DNA of 41,428 bases from contig JAQBYD010000036.1 in the NCBI GenBank assembly GCA_027623315.1, positions 1-41,428 of the forward strand, written 5' to 3'. The notes under the pieces were generated by a model. That model ran no database searches. It saw nothing but the letters and a program-made list of their open reading frames with translations, and had not been told where the DNA came from. Positions 25,741-32,915 of this stretch are shown here, in pieces (the first letter of the stretch is position 1; every line of letters starts with the position of its first letter). The position numbers were made by a program, and so were the translations under genes. Source of the DNA: Verrucomicrobiota bacterium (GTDB taxonomy: Bacteria; Verrucomicrobiota; Kiritimatiellia; CAJWTS01).

Positions 25741-25747
25741 TGGGAAA

Positions 25748-26623
25748 TTATCCGGCGAAGGAGTCCGCCGGAACACCGGGCACATCGACTTCGACCATGA
25801 ACAGGCCGCCGGCGTGCGGGTACTTGCCCCGCGTCTCTTCGTCTAATTGGTGAGCTGCCGAGGTGATGTACATGTGCTTGAGATCCGGGCCTCCGAATGC
25901 GGGCGCTGTCGTCTGAGGCGATGGCACATCAATTTGCTGAAGTTTTTCGCCGGTCTTCGGATTGAAGCGGTTGACGCGCGCCCCACCCCAATGCGCCACC
26001 CAGATCATGTCCTCGGCGTCGATGGCCATGCCGTCCGGCCAGCATTCCTCCTCGGCTATGGTTACCGCGACACGATGGTTCGACAGGTTGCCGGTGTCGA
26101 TATCGTAGTCATATGCATCGACCTTAAAGGTGGGCGTGTCGATGTAGTACATCGTCTTGTGATCCGAGGTCCATACGATGCCGTTGGGAATCGTGAGGTT
26201 GTCGAGTTTGGCCGATGCGGTCAGGTCCGCCTCCAGCGCATAGAGAGTTCCCGTCGCCTGATCCTCCGAGCCGGCCAGCGAGCCGGCCCAGAAGCGCCCC
26301 GCCGGATCACACTTCCCGTCATTGAATCGCATATTCGGCTTCGGCTCCGGATTCGACACGACCTCGACCGCCTCGGTCTCGAGATCCAGCGTCGCGAACC
26401 CGCTCTCCACCGCGAGCATCAGCCCGCCCGATTGACGTCGCACAACCGTTCCCGGCATCTGGTCGACCTCGATTGAGCGGTTCGATCCGTCAGCCGGATT
26501 ATACACGTGCACCAGGTGGCCGTGGATGTCGATCCAGTACAGAACTTGATCGTCAACACTCCAGATCGGCCCTTCACCCAGGGCTGACTTTGAATCAAGA
26601 ACGAGTTCCGCTGTGCTGGTCAT
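25748..26623 (-). CDS. SMP-30/gluconolactonase-like beta-propeller protein
   Basis: A 291-residue member of the SMP-30/gluconolactonase/LRE family, calcium- or zinc-dependent lactonases acting on sugar lactones. The expected metal ligands are visible: Glu in 'LGEGPIW' (~17), Asn in 'TIPNGIVW' (~145) and Asp in 'ECWPDGMAID' (~198). Asn in 'MRFNDGKCDPAGRFWAG' probably lines the pocket. There is no signal peptide, so it is cytoplasmic. It follows the transglutaminase gene by 15 nt and may be read from the same transcript, though no functional link is obvious. The substrate is not predictable. Confidence 0.9.
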   Translation of the reverse strand: MTSTAELVLDSKSALGEGPIWSVDDQVLYWIDIHGHLVHVYNPADGSNRSIEVDQMPGTVVRRQSGGLMLAVESGFATLDLETEAVEVVSNPEPKPNMRFNDGKCDPAGRFWAGSLAGSEDQATGTLYALEADLTASAKLDNLTIPNGIVWTSDHKTMYYIDTPTFKVDAYDYDIDTGNLSNHRVAVTIAEEECWPDGMAIDAEDMIWVAHWGGARVNRFNPKTGEKLQQIDVPSPQTTAPAFGGPDLKHMYITSAAHQLDEETRGKYPHAGGLFMVEVDVPGVPADSFAG

Positions 26624-26638
26624 GGGTTTGCCTCTCCT

Positions 26639-28861
26639 TTATGATGCTCGCTTTGAAAGCTTTTGCAAGGTCTGCGCGATCCGCCGAGATTCGGTATCAC
26701 CGAGCCGTCCGAGACCATATCGACAAAGATAGTAGTTGGAAATCAAAAAATCGATGTCGGCCGCGAACTCCGGCAGCTGGCCGCCTATGCGCACGGCAAA
26801 CTCACGCGGGGTCTCGCCCGGCTGTCTGCGGTATCCGCGCCTTTGAACCTTGGACAGGAAACGCCGGTAAAACAGCGGGGCCCGGTCTATGGCGCCGCGC
26901 TTGCGCCCGAGTTTACGCGGGAGCGCCCGGAATGCCAGGACGCAGAGCGCGCCGACAACGATGAGCCCCCCGGCGACAGCCACCAGCAAACCGGCCGGCT
27001 TCCCGGCACGCGAACCTCCACGCCTTCGATCCAGAGCGTTCCTCCAGCGATGGATCCATTCGCCCGAGCGAACCTGCGCGCGCATGCTGCGGATGTGCGA
27101 CAACAATCCGCCCGCAATTCGCTGCTGATCCTCGACCGTGTAGTTGACGATATGGTTATACCAGCGCAACTCGATCCATTCGTAAAAATGACGCAGGCCC
27201 TCGAAGCGAACTGCCCGGAATCCGCCCGCGGAGGCGTCGGGAGGAGTGGGATCGAAGGACAACCATCCGTAGGACGGGAAATAGACCTCGATCCAGGTGT
27301 GTGCATGGCGTTCGCGAACGCTGATGTAGTTGCCATAACGGTTCCAATCCCCACCTCGAAACCCGGAGACGAGTCGGGCCGGCACTCCGGCAGCGCGCAA
27401 CAGGAGCGCGGTCGCGGACGCAAAATACTCACAGTGTCCAAACGGCTTCTCAAACAGAAAACTCTCGACCGGGTTCGAGCCCTGCCGGGGAACGTCCAGC
27501 GTGTAGTCGCACTGCGACATGACATGCTGCATGACGGACTGCACCCGATCGTAGTCGCTGCCGGCATCCGCCACCAGGCTCCTCGCAAGGCTATGAAATC
27601 GCTCGGAGAATTCGGGAAGCTGCAAGTAGGCATCGACTTCGATTTCGCCGGAATCCGCGCTTCGCGGCATCGTGCGCAGTTCCACGGGGCTCGGGCGCGG
27701 GACATAGGAGTACGTCGTGTAGGTTCTCTCGGTCTCCATCCCGCCGTCGAAGTGCATGCCGCCGTAGGCATCCACAGCGATCGCCGGCCCGAAGCTCGAT
27801 GGCGAAAGCCCGCGCTGAAGGACCTGCTCCACCTGTTCGGGCCTCCAGGCGATCATCTCAGCACGCGGCGTGGCAAAGACAACGTCTGTGTCGAGGTGTT
27901 CCAGTTGAATCCGCTGCTTGATCAAGCCGCCATCGCGTCGCGGGGCGAACCGAACCACGCCGGTGACCCGACTCACGATCGAGCGCTTGGACTTTTCATG
28001 ACGGCGCATCCATTCACTACCGTCGTAAAGGTCAAAGATGAGTCCGCGCCAATAGAGCAGATCGCTGTCGTACGTCACACCGGGCTCCGGGAAGACCCGC
28101 ATCGCCAGCGCGTCGCTGTTCTTGATCTCTCCGAAGCTGCTCAGGTCCACCTGCTCCGAGAATCCGGAGACGGCGTCACCGTGTTGCGATCCACGCGTCA
28201 TGAAGCCAAGGCTCACGCGTGGAAAGAGGAAGAAGATCCCAAGGGTGTGCGCCAGGAGGGCCAGGCTCAATACCGCGGTCACGACGAAGAGTCGGCCACC
28301 CACCACATCGCGCGACCGCAGGACGCGTACAACGCGCTCATCCTGAATGTCGGCACTTTGCTTGAGCCGCAGCTTCTCCGGCCCGAGGTAGGCATCCTCC
28401 ATGCGCGCCTTCAGCGTGTAAAGTGTCAGGCACCATGGGGCGAGCACGATGAAAAGCAGGAACGGTACGAGAAAGACGGTGGCGATCGTGAGCATCGTCG
28501 TCAGAATCAGGTGCGAAAGGGCCAGCGTATAGATCTGGAAATAGTCCCGGTTGCGGCGTGCCGTCAGGATCTTGAGGACCTGCAGGTAGACGGTGAAAAC
28601 GACGACGTCGGCGATAAGGTCACGGCCAAACATGACGTAGTCCGCGATCACGCACAGAAAGACGATCGTGGATACCGCGTTCACCATGTGGCGTGATATC
28701 GAGGAGAGAACTCGCAGCGTCGGCGGATACTCCATGAATACCATCGCGGCGACCGGAACGATCAGCACAACCGGATGCAGAAATCGGGCCAAACACAGCG
28801 AACCCATCCCGACCAGAATAAGGCTGTAGTTCGATAGCCGAAATAGTTGGACGAACGTCAT
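26639..28861 (-). CDS. TgpA-like membrane transglutaminase
   Basis: A 740-residue protein with the TgpA layout. The N-terminal part (~1-220) has several transmembrane helices (DUF3488-like). A periplasmic transglutaminase-like domain follows, with Cys477 in 'PFGHCEYFASATALLL', His521 in 'RHAHTWIEVYF' and Asp in 'WLSFDPTPPD'. Then come one more transmembrane helix ('AGLLVAVAGGLIVVGALCVLAF') and a cytoplasmic DUF4129-type tail. The catalytic triad is complete. Its ATG overlaps the DUF58 stop (ATGA), and the order MoxR-DUF58-transglutaminase is a conserved operon. In that set the ATPase and DUF58 protein are thought to act with the enzyme at the envelope. Confidence 0.94.
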   Translation of the reverse strand: MTFVQLFRLSNYSLILVGMGSLCLARFLHPVVLIVPVAAMVFMEYPPTLRVLSSISRHMVNAVSTIVFLCVIADYVMFGRDLIADVVVFTVYLQVLKILTARRNRDYFQIYTLALSHLILTTMLTIATVFLVPFLLFIVLAPWCLTLYTLKARMEDAYLGPEKLRLKQSADIQDERVVRVLRSRDVVGGRLFVVTAVLSLALLAHTLGIFFLFPRVSLGFMTRGSQHGDAVSGFSEQVDLSSFGEIKNSDALAMRVFPEPGVTYDSDLLYWRGLIFDLYDGSEWMRRHEKSKRSIVSRVTGVVRFAPRRDGGLIKQRIQLEHLDTDVVFATPRAEMIAWRPEQVEQVLQRGLSPSSFGPAIAVDAYGGMHFDGGMETERTYTTYSYVPRPSPVELRTMPRSADSGEIEVDAYLQLPEFSERFHSLARSLVADAGSDYDRVQSVMQHVMSQCDYTLDVPRQGSNPVESFLFEKPFGHCEYFASATALLLRAAGVPARLVSGFRGGDWNRYGNYISVRERHAHTWIEVYFPSYGWLSFDPTPPDASAGGFRAVRFEGLRHFYEWIELRWYNHIVNYTVEDQQRIAGGLLSHIRSMRAQVRSGEWIHRWRNALDRRRGGSRAGKPAGLLVAVAGGLIVVGALCVLAFRALPRKLGRKRGAIDRAPLFYRRFLSKVQRRGYRRQPGETPREFAVRIGGQLPEFAADIDFLISNYYLCRYGLGRLGDTESRRIAQTLQKLSKRAS

Positions 28862-29949
28862 GCCGGGGCGCCATCCGCAAACACGAGCCGGTCATACATC
28901 GATGCGTCAACCCGCTCGCGCGGCAGCTCGCTCAGACCGATCACGGCGTCTTCGACACGGCTGAGCCTCCCCGCGGAGCGGGGCGCCGCGTGCGGTTGCT
29001 CCTGGTCAAACACCGCAAGCACGGTCAGATAGAAATCAAGATAACCCGAGCCCGAGGATTCGACGGGTGAGCCATTGATCATCAGCCCGACCTCGCGGTT
29101 CTTGCGAATCGAATGGACCAGCATCGTCGCCAGCGCCGATACGGTTCGCTCGCGCTTGCCCAGCGCTTCGGTCCCGGCAGGCGGACCGGGGTCAACGATA
29201 AGATTGAAGAGAATCCGCGGCGTCTTCTCGCGCTCGAACTCGCGGATCATCCACGCTCCAACCTTGGCAACCGAGGGCCAGTGGATTCTGCGCATGTCGT
29301 CGCCGTAAACGTATTCGCGCACGCCGTACGGATTCACGCCGTGGCCGCGGTGGCCGGAAAGGAAATCACCGTCGCGGCTGGCCGCGGCGCCAATCTCCAG
29401 CGCGCTCTCGTCGAGCTGGGGGTAGACGATACGTTCGCAATCCAGATGAATCGGTATGAATTTTTCGATCAGTCCGAACGGGTAGGATGCGCTCAGCATG
29501 AACCCCGGAACCGCCACGCGGCCGCGGTGTTCGAAGCGCACCGAGTGCACGAAGCCCGCGGTCCCGCCGGGAGGGACCTTGACCACGAAGTATCCCTCCG
29601 AGGAAGACGCGTGTCCCACCTTCTGCGGGATCAGGGTCAGCGCATAGCTTGGCAATCGCTTCTTGCGGTTGTGCACCTCCACGTGGATCCGGTTTTCCGT
29701 CTGGGCATAGAGACGCTGCGGGAGCCGAAAACTGAACTCAAGGCCGGCCAGTGAACTACGCGATAGAATCGCGTTGATCACGAGCATGCTGAGCAGCATA
29801 CCGAAGAGAAGATAGATCAGGTTATTGCCGGAGTTCAGCCCGCCGATGCCAAGACCGAGGGTCAAAAGAATGAACACCCACCCCGCGCGCGAGATGCGTA
29901 TGGAGCGAATATTTCTGCCGCTGACTTCGATCGCCCGCGGCTGTCTCAA
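28858..29949 (-). CDS. DUF58 membrane protein
   Basis: A 363-residue DUF58 protein. Two closely spaced transmembrane helices lie at ~22-65. The signature 'GVREYVYGDDMRRIHWPSVAKVGAWMIREFEREK' in the middle is diagnostic, and a vWA-like C-terminal part follows. The function is unproven; it is regularly linked to MoxR ATPases and TgpA-type transglutaminases, as here. The apparent start is TTG at 29949, overlapping the TGA of the moxR-like gene (TTGA), which implies coupling. The next Met lies 50 residues in, within the transmembrane region, so TTG is the best choice. Confidence 0.92.
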   Translation of the reverse strand: MRQPRAIEVSGRNIRSIRISRAGWVFILLTLGLGIGGLNSGNNLIYLLFGMLLSMLVINAILSRSSLAGLEFSFRLPQRLYAQTENRIHVEVHNRKKRLPSYALTLIPQKVGHASSSEGYFVVKVPPGGTAGFVHSVRFEHRGRVAVPGFMLSASYPFGLIEKFIPIHLDCERIVYPQLDESALEIGAAASRDGDFLSGHRGHGVNPYGVREYVYGDDMRRIHWPSVAKVGAWMIREFEREKTPRILFNLIVDPGPPAGTEALGKRERTVSALATMLVHSIRKNREVGLMINGSPVESSGSGYLDFYLTVLAVFDQEQPHAAPRSAGRLSRVEDAVIGLSELPRERVDASMYDRLVFADGAPA

Positions 29950-30965
29950 CTCGGGACCTCGATCTCCTCCGTAATGCGGTCCAGGAGCACGGACGCTGCA
30001 TCTTCCGCATCCGAATGCGTCAGCGTACTGTGGTAACTGGATCGAAGAATCAGGCGATGATCGAAGACAGGATGAATCAGATCTTTAACATCGTCGGGCA
30101 CCACGTAGGTGCGGCCGTTACAGAGCGCCCAGGCCTGCAGGGCGCGGTACATCATCTGCGCACCGCGCGTGCTGACCCCGAGTTCAATCTCATCGTGACT
30201 GCGGGTCGCCTGGGCAATGCTCAAGATGTAGCGAACCAGGTCATCATCCACCCGCACAGCGGGAACGCAGCGTTGAATCTCGATCAATCGCTCAAGCGAG
30301 ACGGCCAGTTCCGGCCCGGCTCCGTAGCGCAACTCGTCCTGCGCACGCAGAATGTCGCCCTCAAACTCGGGGGCCGGGTAACCGATGCGAATCCTCATCA
30401 TGAAACGGTCGAGCTGCGATTCGGGCAATGCATAGGTGCCGTGATGCTCGATCGGATTCTGGGTGGCGATAACCATGAACGGTGCCGGCAAGTCGTGCAC
30501 CTCCCCGTCGATCGAGACCCGTGCATCCTGCATGGCCTCCAGCATGGCGGACTGGGTCTTGGGCGTGGTCCGGTTGATTTCGTCAGCCAGGACAACGTTC
30601 GCGAAAACAGGACCCCTCTTGAATTGAAAGCGATCCTCGGACTGGAGGTAGATCGGCACGCCGATCACGTCGGACGGCAGCAGATCGCTGGTAAACTGGA
30701 TCCTGTGAAAGGAGCCGCCAATCGCCCCGGCCACGGCGACGGCCATGCTGGTCTTGCCCACGCCGGGCACATCTTCAATCAGCAGGTGCCCCTCCCCGAT
30801 CAGCGTCGCGATGACGCGAAGAATTGGAACGTCCTTGCCGTAAATCTGGGTGGCCACGGCATCGCGCAACCGCTGAACGTCGACATGTACGCCGTCCATC
30901 GATGCATCATCGCCCGGCACCCCGGCCGACGTCACCTTATGTTGTTCCAAGGCAGTTCCACTCAT
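29946..30965 (-). CDS. MoxR-family AAA+ ATPase
   Basis: A 339-residue MoxR ATPase, a chaperone-like AAA+ protein. Walker A is 'EDVPGVGKTSMA', followed by 'RIQFTSDLLPSDVIG', Walker B 'VVLADEINRTTPKTQSAMLEAM' and 'VIATQNPIEHHGTYALPESQLDRFMMRI'; the C-terminal lid domain is complete. The ATG at 30965 is chosen. A longer reading to 31085 adds 40 residues without family similarity and lacks a better ribosome site. It begins the MoxR-DUF58-transglutaminase operon. The 154 nt upstream (30966-31119), between it and the TolC-like gene, hold nothing I recognise. Confidence 0.94.
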   Translation of the reverse strand: MSGTALEQHKVTSAGVPGDDASMDGVHVDVQRLRDAVATQIYGKDVPILRVIATLIGEGHLLIEDVPGVGKTSMAVAVAGAIGGSFHRIQFTSDLLPSDVIGVPIYLQSEDRFQFKRGPVFANVVLADEINRTTPKTQSAMLEAMQDARVSIDGEVHDLPAPFMVIATQNPIEHHGTYALPESQLDRFMMRIRIGYPAPEFEGDILRAQDELRYGAGPELAVSLERLIEIQRCVPAVRVDDDLVRYILSIAQATRSHDEIELGVSTRGAQMMYRALQAWALCNGRTYVVPDDVKDLIHPVFDHRLILRSSYHSTLTHSDAEDAASVLLDRITEEIEVPS

Positions 30966-31119
30966 ATCGTCTTCCCGACGTTTGCATTCTGTATGCGATA
31001 GGCCACTTTTGCAAAAGGAAACTACACATGCCGGATCTGGGCGCTCCTGGCCGCCGATCGACTCGCGCGGATGCTTGCCCGCCATCTCCGAGAAGATGCT
31101 TTACCCATTCTGCCCGGAC

Positions 31120-32595
31120 TCATTTCGCCTGGGCCGGGACGAAGAGCTCATCCATGAGTGCCCGGAATTGGATCACGAGGCGATGATAGGTCGCCGCGTT
31201 GTCGGCATAGGATAGCTTGGCGCGCGCCTCGGCGTCGCGACTTTGGATCACGAACGTCAGCTCGTTGCGTCCCTGCTCATAGAGACGTGCTTCCTCGCGC
31301 GTCTTATCGGCGGCGGTCTTGATGCGCTCGCGGTTCAGGGCCAGCACGGGCATCCAGTCGCTGATGCGGATCAGCAGCGAGCGAGCCGAGGACTCGAGTT
31401 GGATCTCCATCTCCTCGCGGATCTTGACCGTTCGCATCCGCTCGAGCTCAGCACGCTCGATCTCGGCCCGCGCGGTCCGATTGCCGAGTGGATGCTGATA
31501 TGCCAGAGCGACGCCGACATTGGGCTGGCTGAACCCGGTTGAATCCGTGAACGAGTCTGCACCGTCTTTCAGACCGCCGCTCAGAATAACGTCGAGGTTG
31601 GCGCGGCCGGCGCTCTGCAGGCCCTCCTGTTCACGCGTGATCTGGGCGAGGCGCACGTCGATTTTCCGCAGCACGCGCGCGCTGCGACGAAGCTCCTGCA
31701 CGGCCGCGTCCGCGTCGGGCAGGTCGACGGTCTTGTAGAGTTCAAGATCGGGCGCCTGGTACGGCGCCTCTTTCTTCCCGGACAGCATCGCCAACTCGAC
31801 CTGCGTTGCATGCCAGGCCTGCTCGACCTGCTTGAGTCCCTGCTGCGCCACCCACACCGCGTTCTCGGCGCGGTGCAGATCCACCTTCTCGACGATATTC
31901 AGGTCCAGCTTCTTGCGCGTGTCCGCCAGTTCTTCCTCGGCCAGGTGAAGCCGCTCAGCCGCGATGCGCCGCTGCTCGTGGAGCTGGGCCCAGTCGATGT
32001 AAAGCAGTGCGGCCGACCGCAAAAAGGCCTCCAGGTTCTCGTAGGCCGTGTAGATCGACTGGCGCGCCGTATAGCCCTGCAAATCAGCCTCAAGGCTATC
32101 GAGAGCGCCGCCGGCGTTGCGCCGTAGCGGATGCGTGTAGGTCAATGCCACGGCGTTGTCGAAGAACTCCGACGGTCCCGTAATGTCGACCGGCTCACCG
32201 CTCTCGAACGGCAGAAATACGGGCGCAATCTTGGAGTCGTTGTAGTTGTAGTCGTAAGCCAGCTGCAACCGCCCGCCGGTTTTCCAAATCGGTCGCGCCA
32301 TTGCGGCAGAGAAGTGAAGGTTATCGACCTCCTCCGCGGCCGCGAAGCGGTTCTTCAACGGTTCGTCGTAATCATAGGCCGGGGCGGCCGAAAGCGACCA
32401 GTCCTCACCGCCTTGAATCGCCTCTTGCTTCTTGAACTCCACGCCGTAGCGCAACGTCTCACTCGTAAAGACCGGATGATACGCCTGCACCGCGGCCAGG
32501 TACTCCTCGATCGTAACGGCTGGCGCGGCCGGGGCAAGCCACAGCAGCACCGCCACGAGAGAGGCGGGCCAGCCTCTATGTCTACCTGTGCTCAT
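31120..32595 (-). CDS. TolC-like outer membrane efflux protein
   Basis: A 491-residue TolC/OEP-family protein. A signal peptide ('LVAVLLWLAPAAPAVT', cleavage near residue 27) is followed by two halves of long amphipathic helices and beta-strand segments, e.g. 'LRRNAGGALDSLEADLQGYTARQSIYTAYENLEAFLRSAALLYIDW' and 'YQHPLGNRTARAEIERAELER'. Such proteins form trimeric channels through the outer membrane, working with inner-membrane pumps. No pump or adaptor gene is adjacent, so the partner lies elsewhere or could serve the nearby biosynthetic block. No Shine-Dalgarno sequence is evident. Confidence 0.88.
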   Translation of the reverse strand: MSTGRHRGWPASLVAVLLWLAPAAPAVTIEEYLAAVQAYHPVFTSETLRYGVEFKKQEAIQGGEDWSLSAAPAYDYDEPLKNRFAAAEEVDNLHFSAAMARPIWKTGGRLQLAYDYNYNDSKIAPVFLPFESGEPVDITGPSEFFDNAVALTYTHPLRRNAGGALDSLEADLQGYTARQSIYTAYENLEAFLRSAALLYIDWAQLHEQRRIAAERLHLAEEELADTRKKLDLNIVEKVDLHRAENAVWVAQQGLKQVEQAWHATQVELAMLSGKKEAPYQAPDLELYKTVDLPDADAAVQELRRSARVLRKIDVRLAQITREQEGLQSAGRANLDVILSGGLKDGADSFTDSTGFSQPNVGVALAYQHPLGNRTARAEIERAELERMRTVKIREEMEIQLESSARSLLIRISDWMPVLALNRERIKTAADKTREEARLYEQGRNELTFVIQSRDAEARAKLSYADNAATYHRLVIQFRALMDELFVPAQAK

Positions 32596-32698
32596 GAGCG
32601 TGAGAATCTACCACAAAGGTTCCGCGGCGTCCCCCCACTTTCAAATTAGTGGGGGGCCGGTGTTGTTCCTCCGCCAGACCAATCATGAAGAAATTTCC

Positions 32699-32730
32699 GA
32701 CCGCGGATTACGCGGATGGGCGCGGATTAC
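32699..32730. repeat. 32-nt dispersed repeat copy
   Basis: GACCGCGGATTACGCGGATG followed by GGCGCGGATTAC. The same 32 nt recur at 41326-41357 with one mismatch, and a split, degenerate copy lies at 9867-9962. It contains two GCGGAT(T)A(C) units. It is intergenic in all three places. Confidence 0.85.
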
Positions 32731-32847
32731 GGCTAAGGAGGATCAATCCAGATTCGACAGCGCGTCCATTCGGGGTACGATTAGGGCACACGATGCCTCT
32801 CCAAAACTCCCGCCAAGAGCGCATCACTCCACAGCGGTGTCAATGGC

Positions 32848-32880
32848 CTGCGAGACGAGGGTCGACCCCGTGTCGCGCAG
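32848..32880 (-). terminator. Long hairpin after the NRPS-like gene
   Basis: A 33-nt imperfect palindrome starts about 35 nt after the stop. Its outer stem is CTGCG/CGCAG and its centre GGGTCGACCC. It lacks a U-run, so it would be a rho-dependent stop or an RNA-stabilising 3' structure rather than a classical terminator. Confidence 0.4.
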
Positions 32881-32915
32881 CCAGAGATGCCGGCACCATA
32901 GAGTTACTCCTGCAG

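Larger units (their letters stand above)
32596..32915. other. Intergenic region with dispersed repeat between NRPS-like and TolC-like genes
   Basis: This 320-nt stretch has no supported gene. It carries a copy of the 32-nt dispersed repeat at 32699-32730 and a 33-nt hairpin at 32848-32880 near the end of the NRPS-like gene. I see no convincing promoter for the TolC-like gene, which may begin here. Confidence 0.6.

Noticed and set aside
26663..28696. 677-codon plus-strand open frame
   Set aside because: Antisense to the transglutaminase gene, with low-complexity His/Arg/Gln-rich translation and no family signature.
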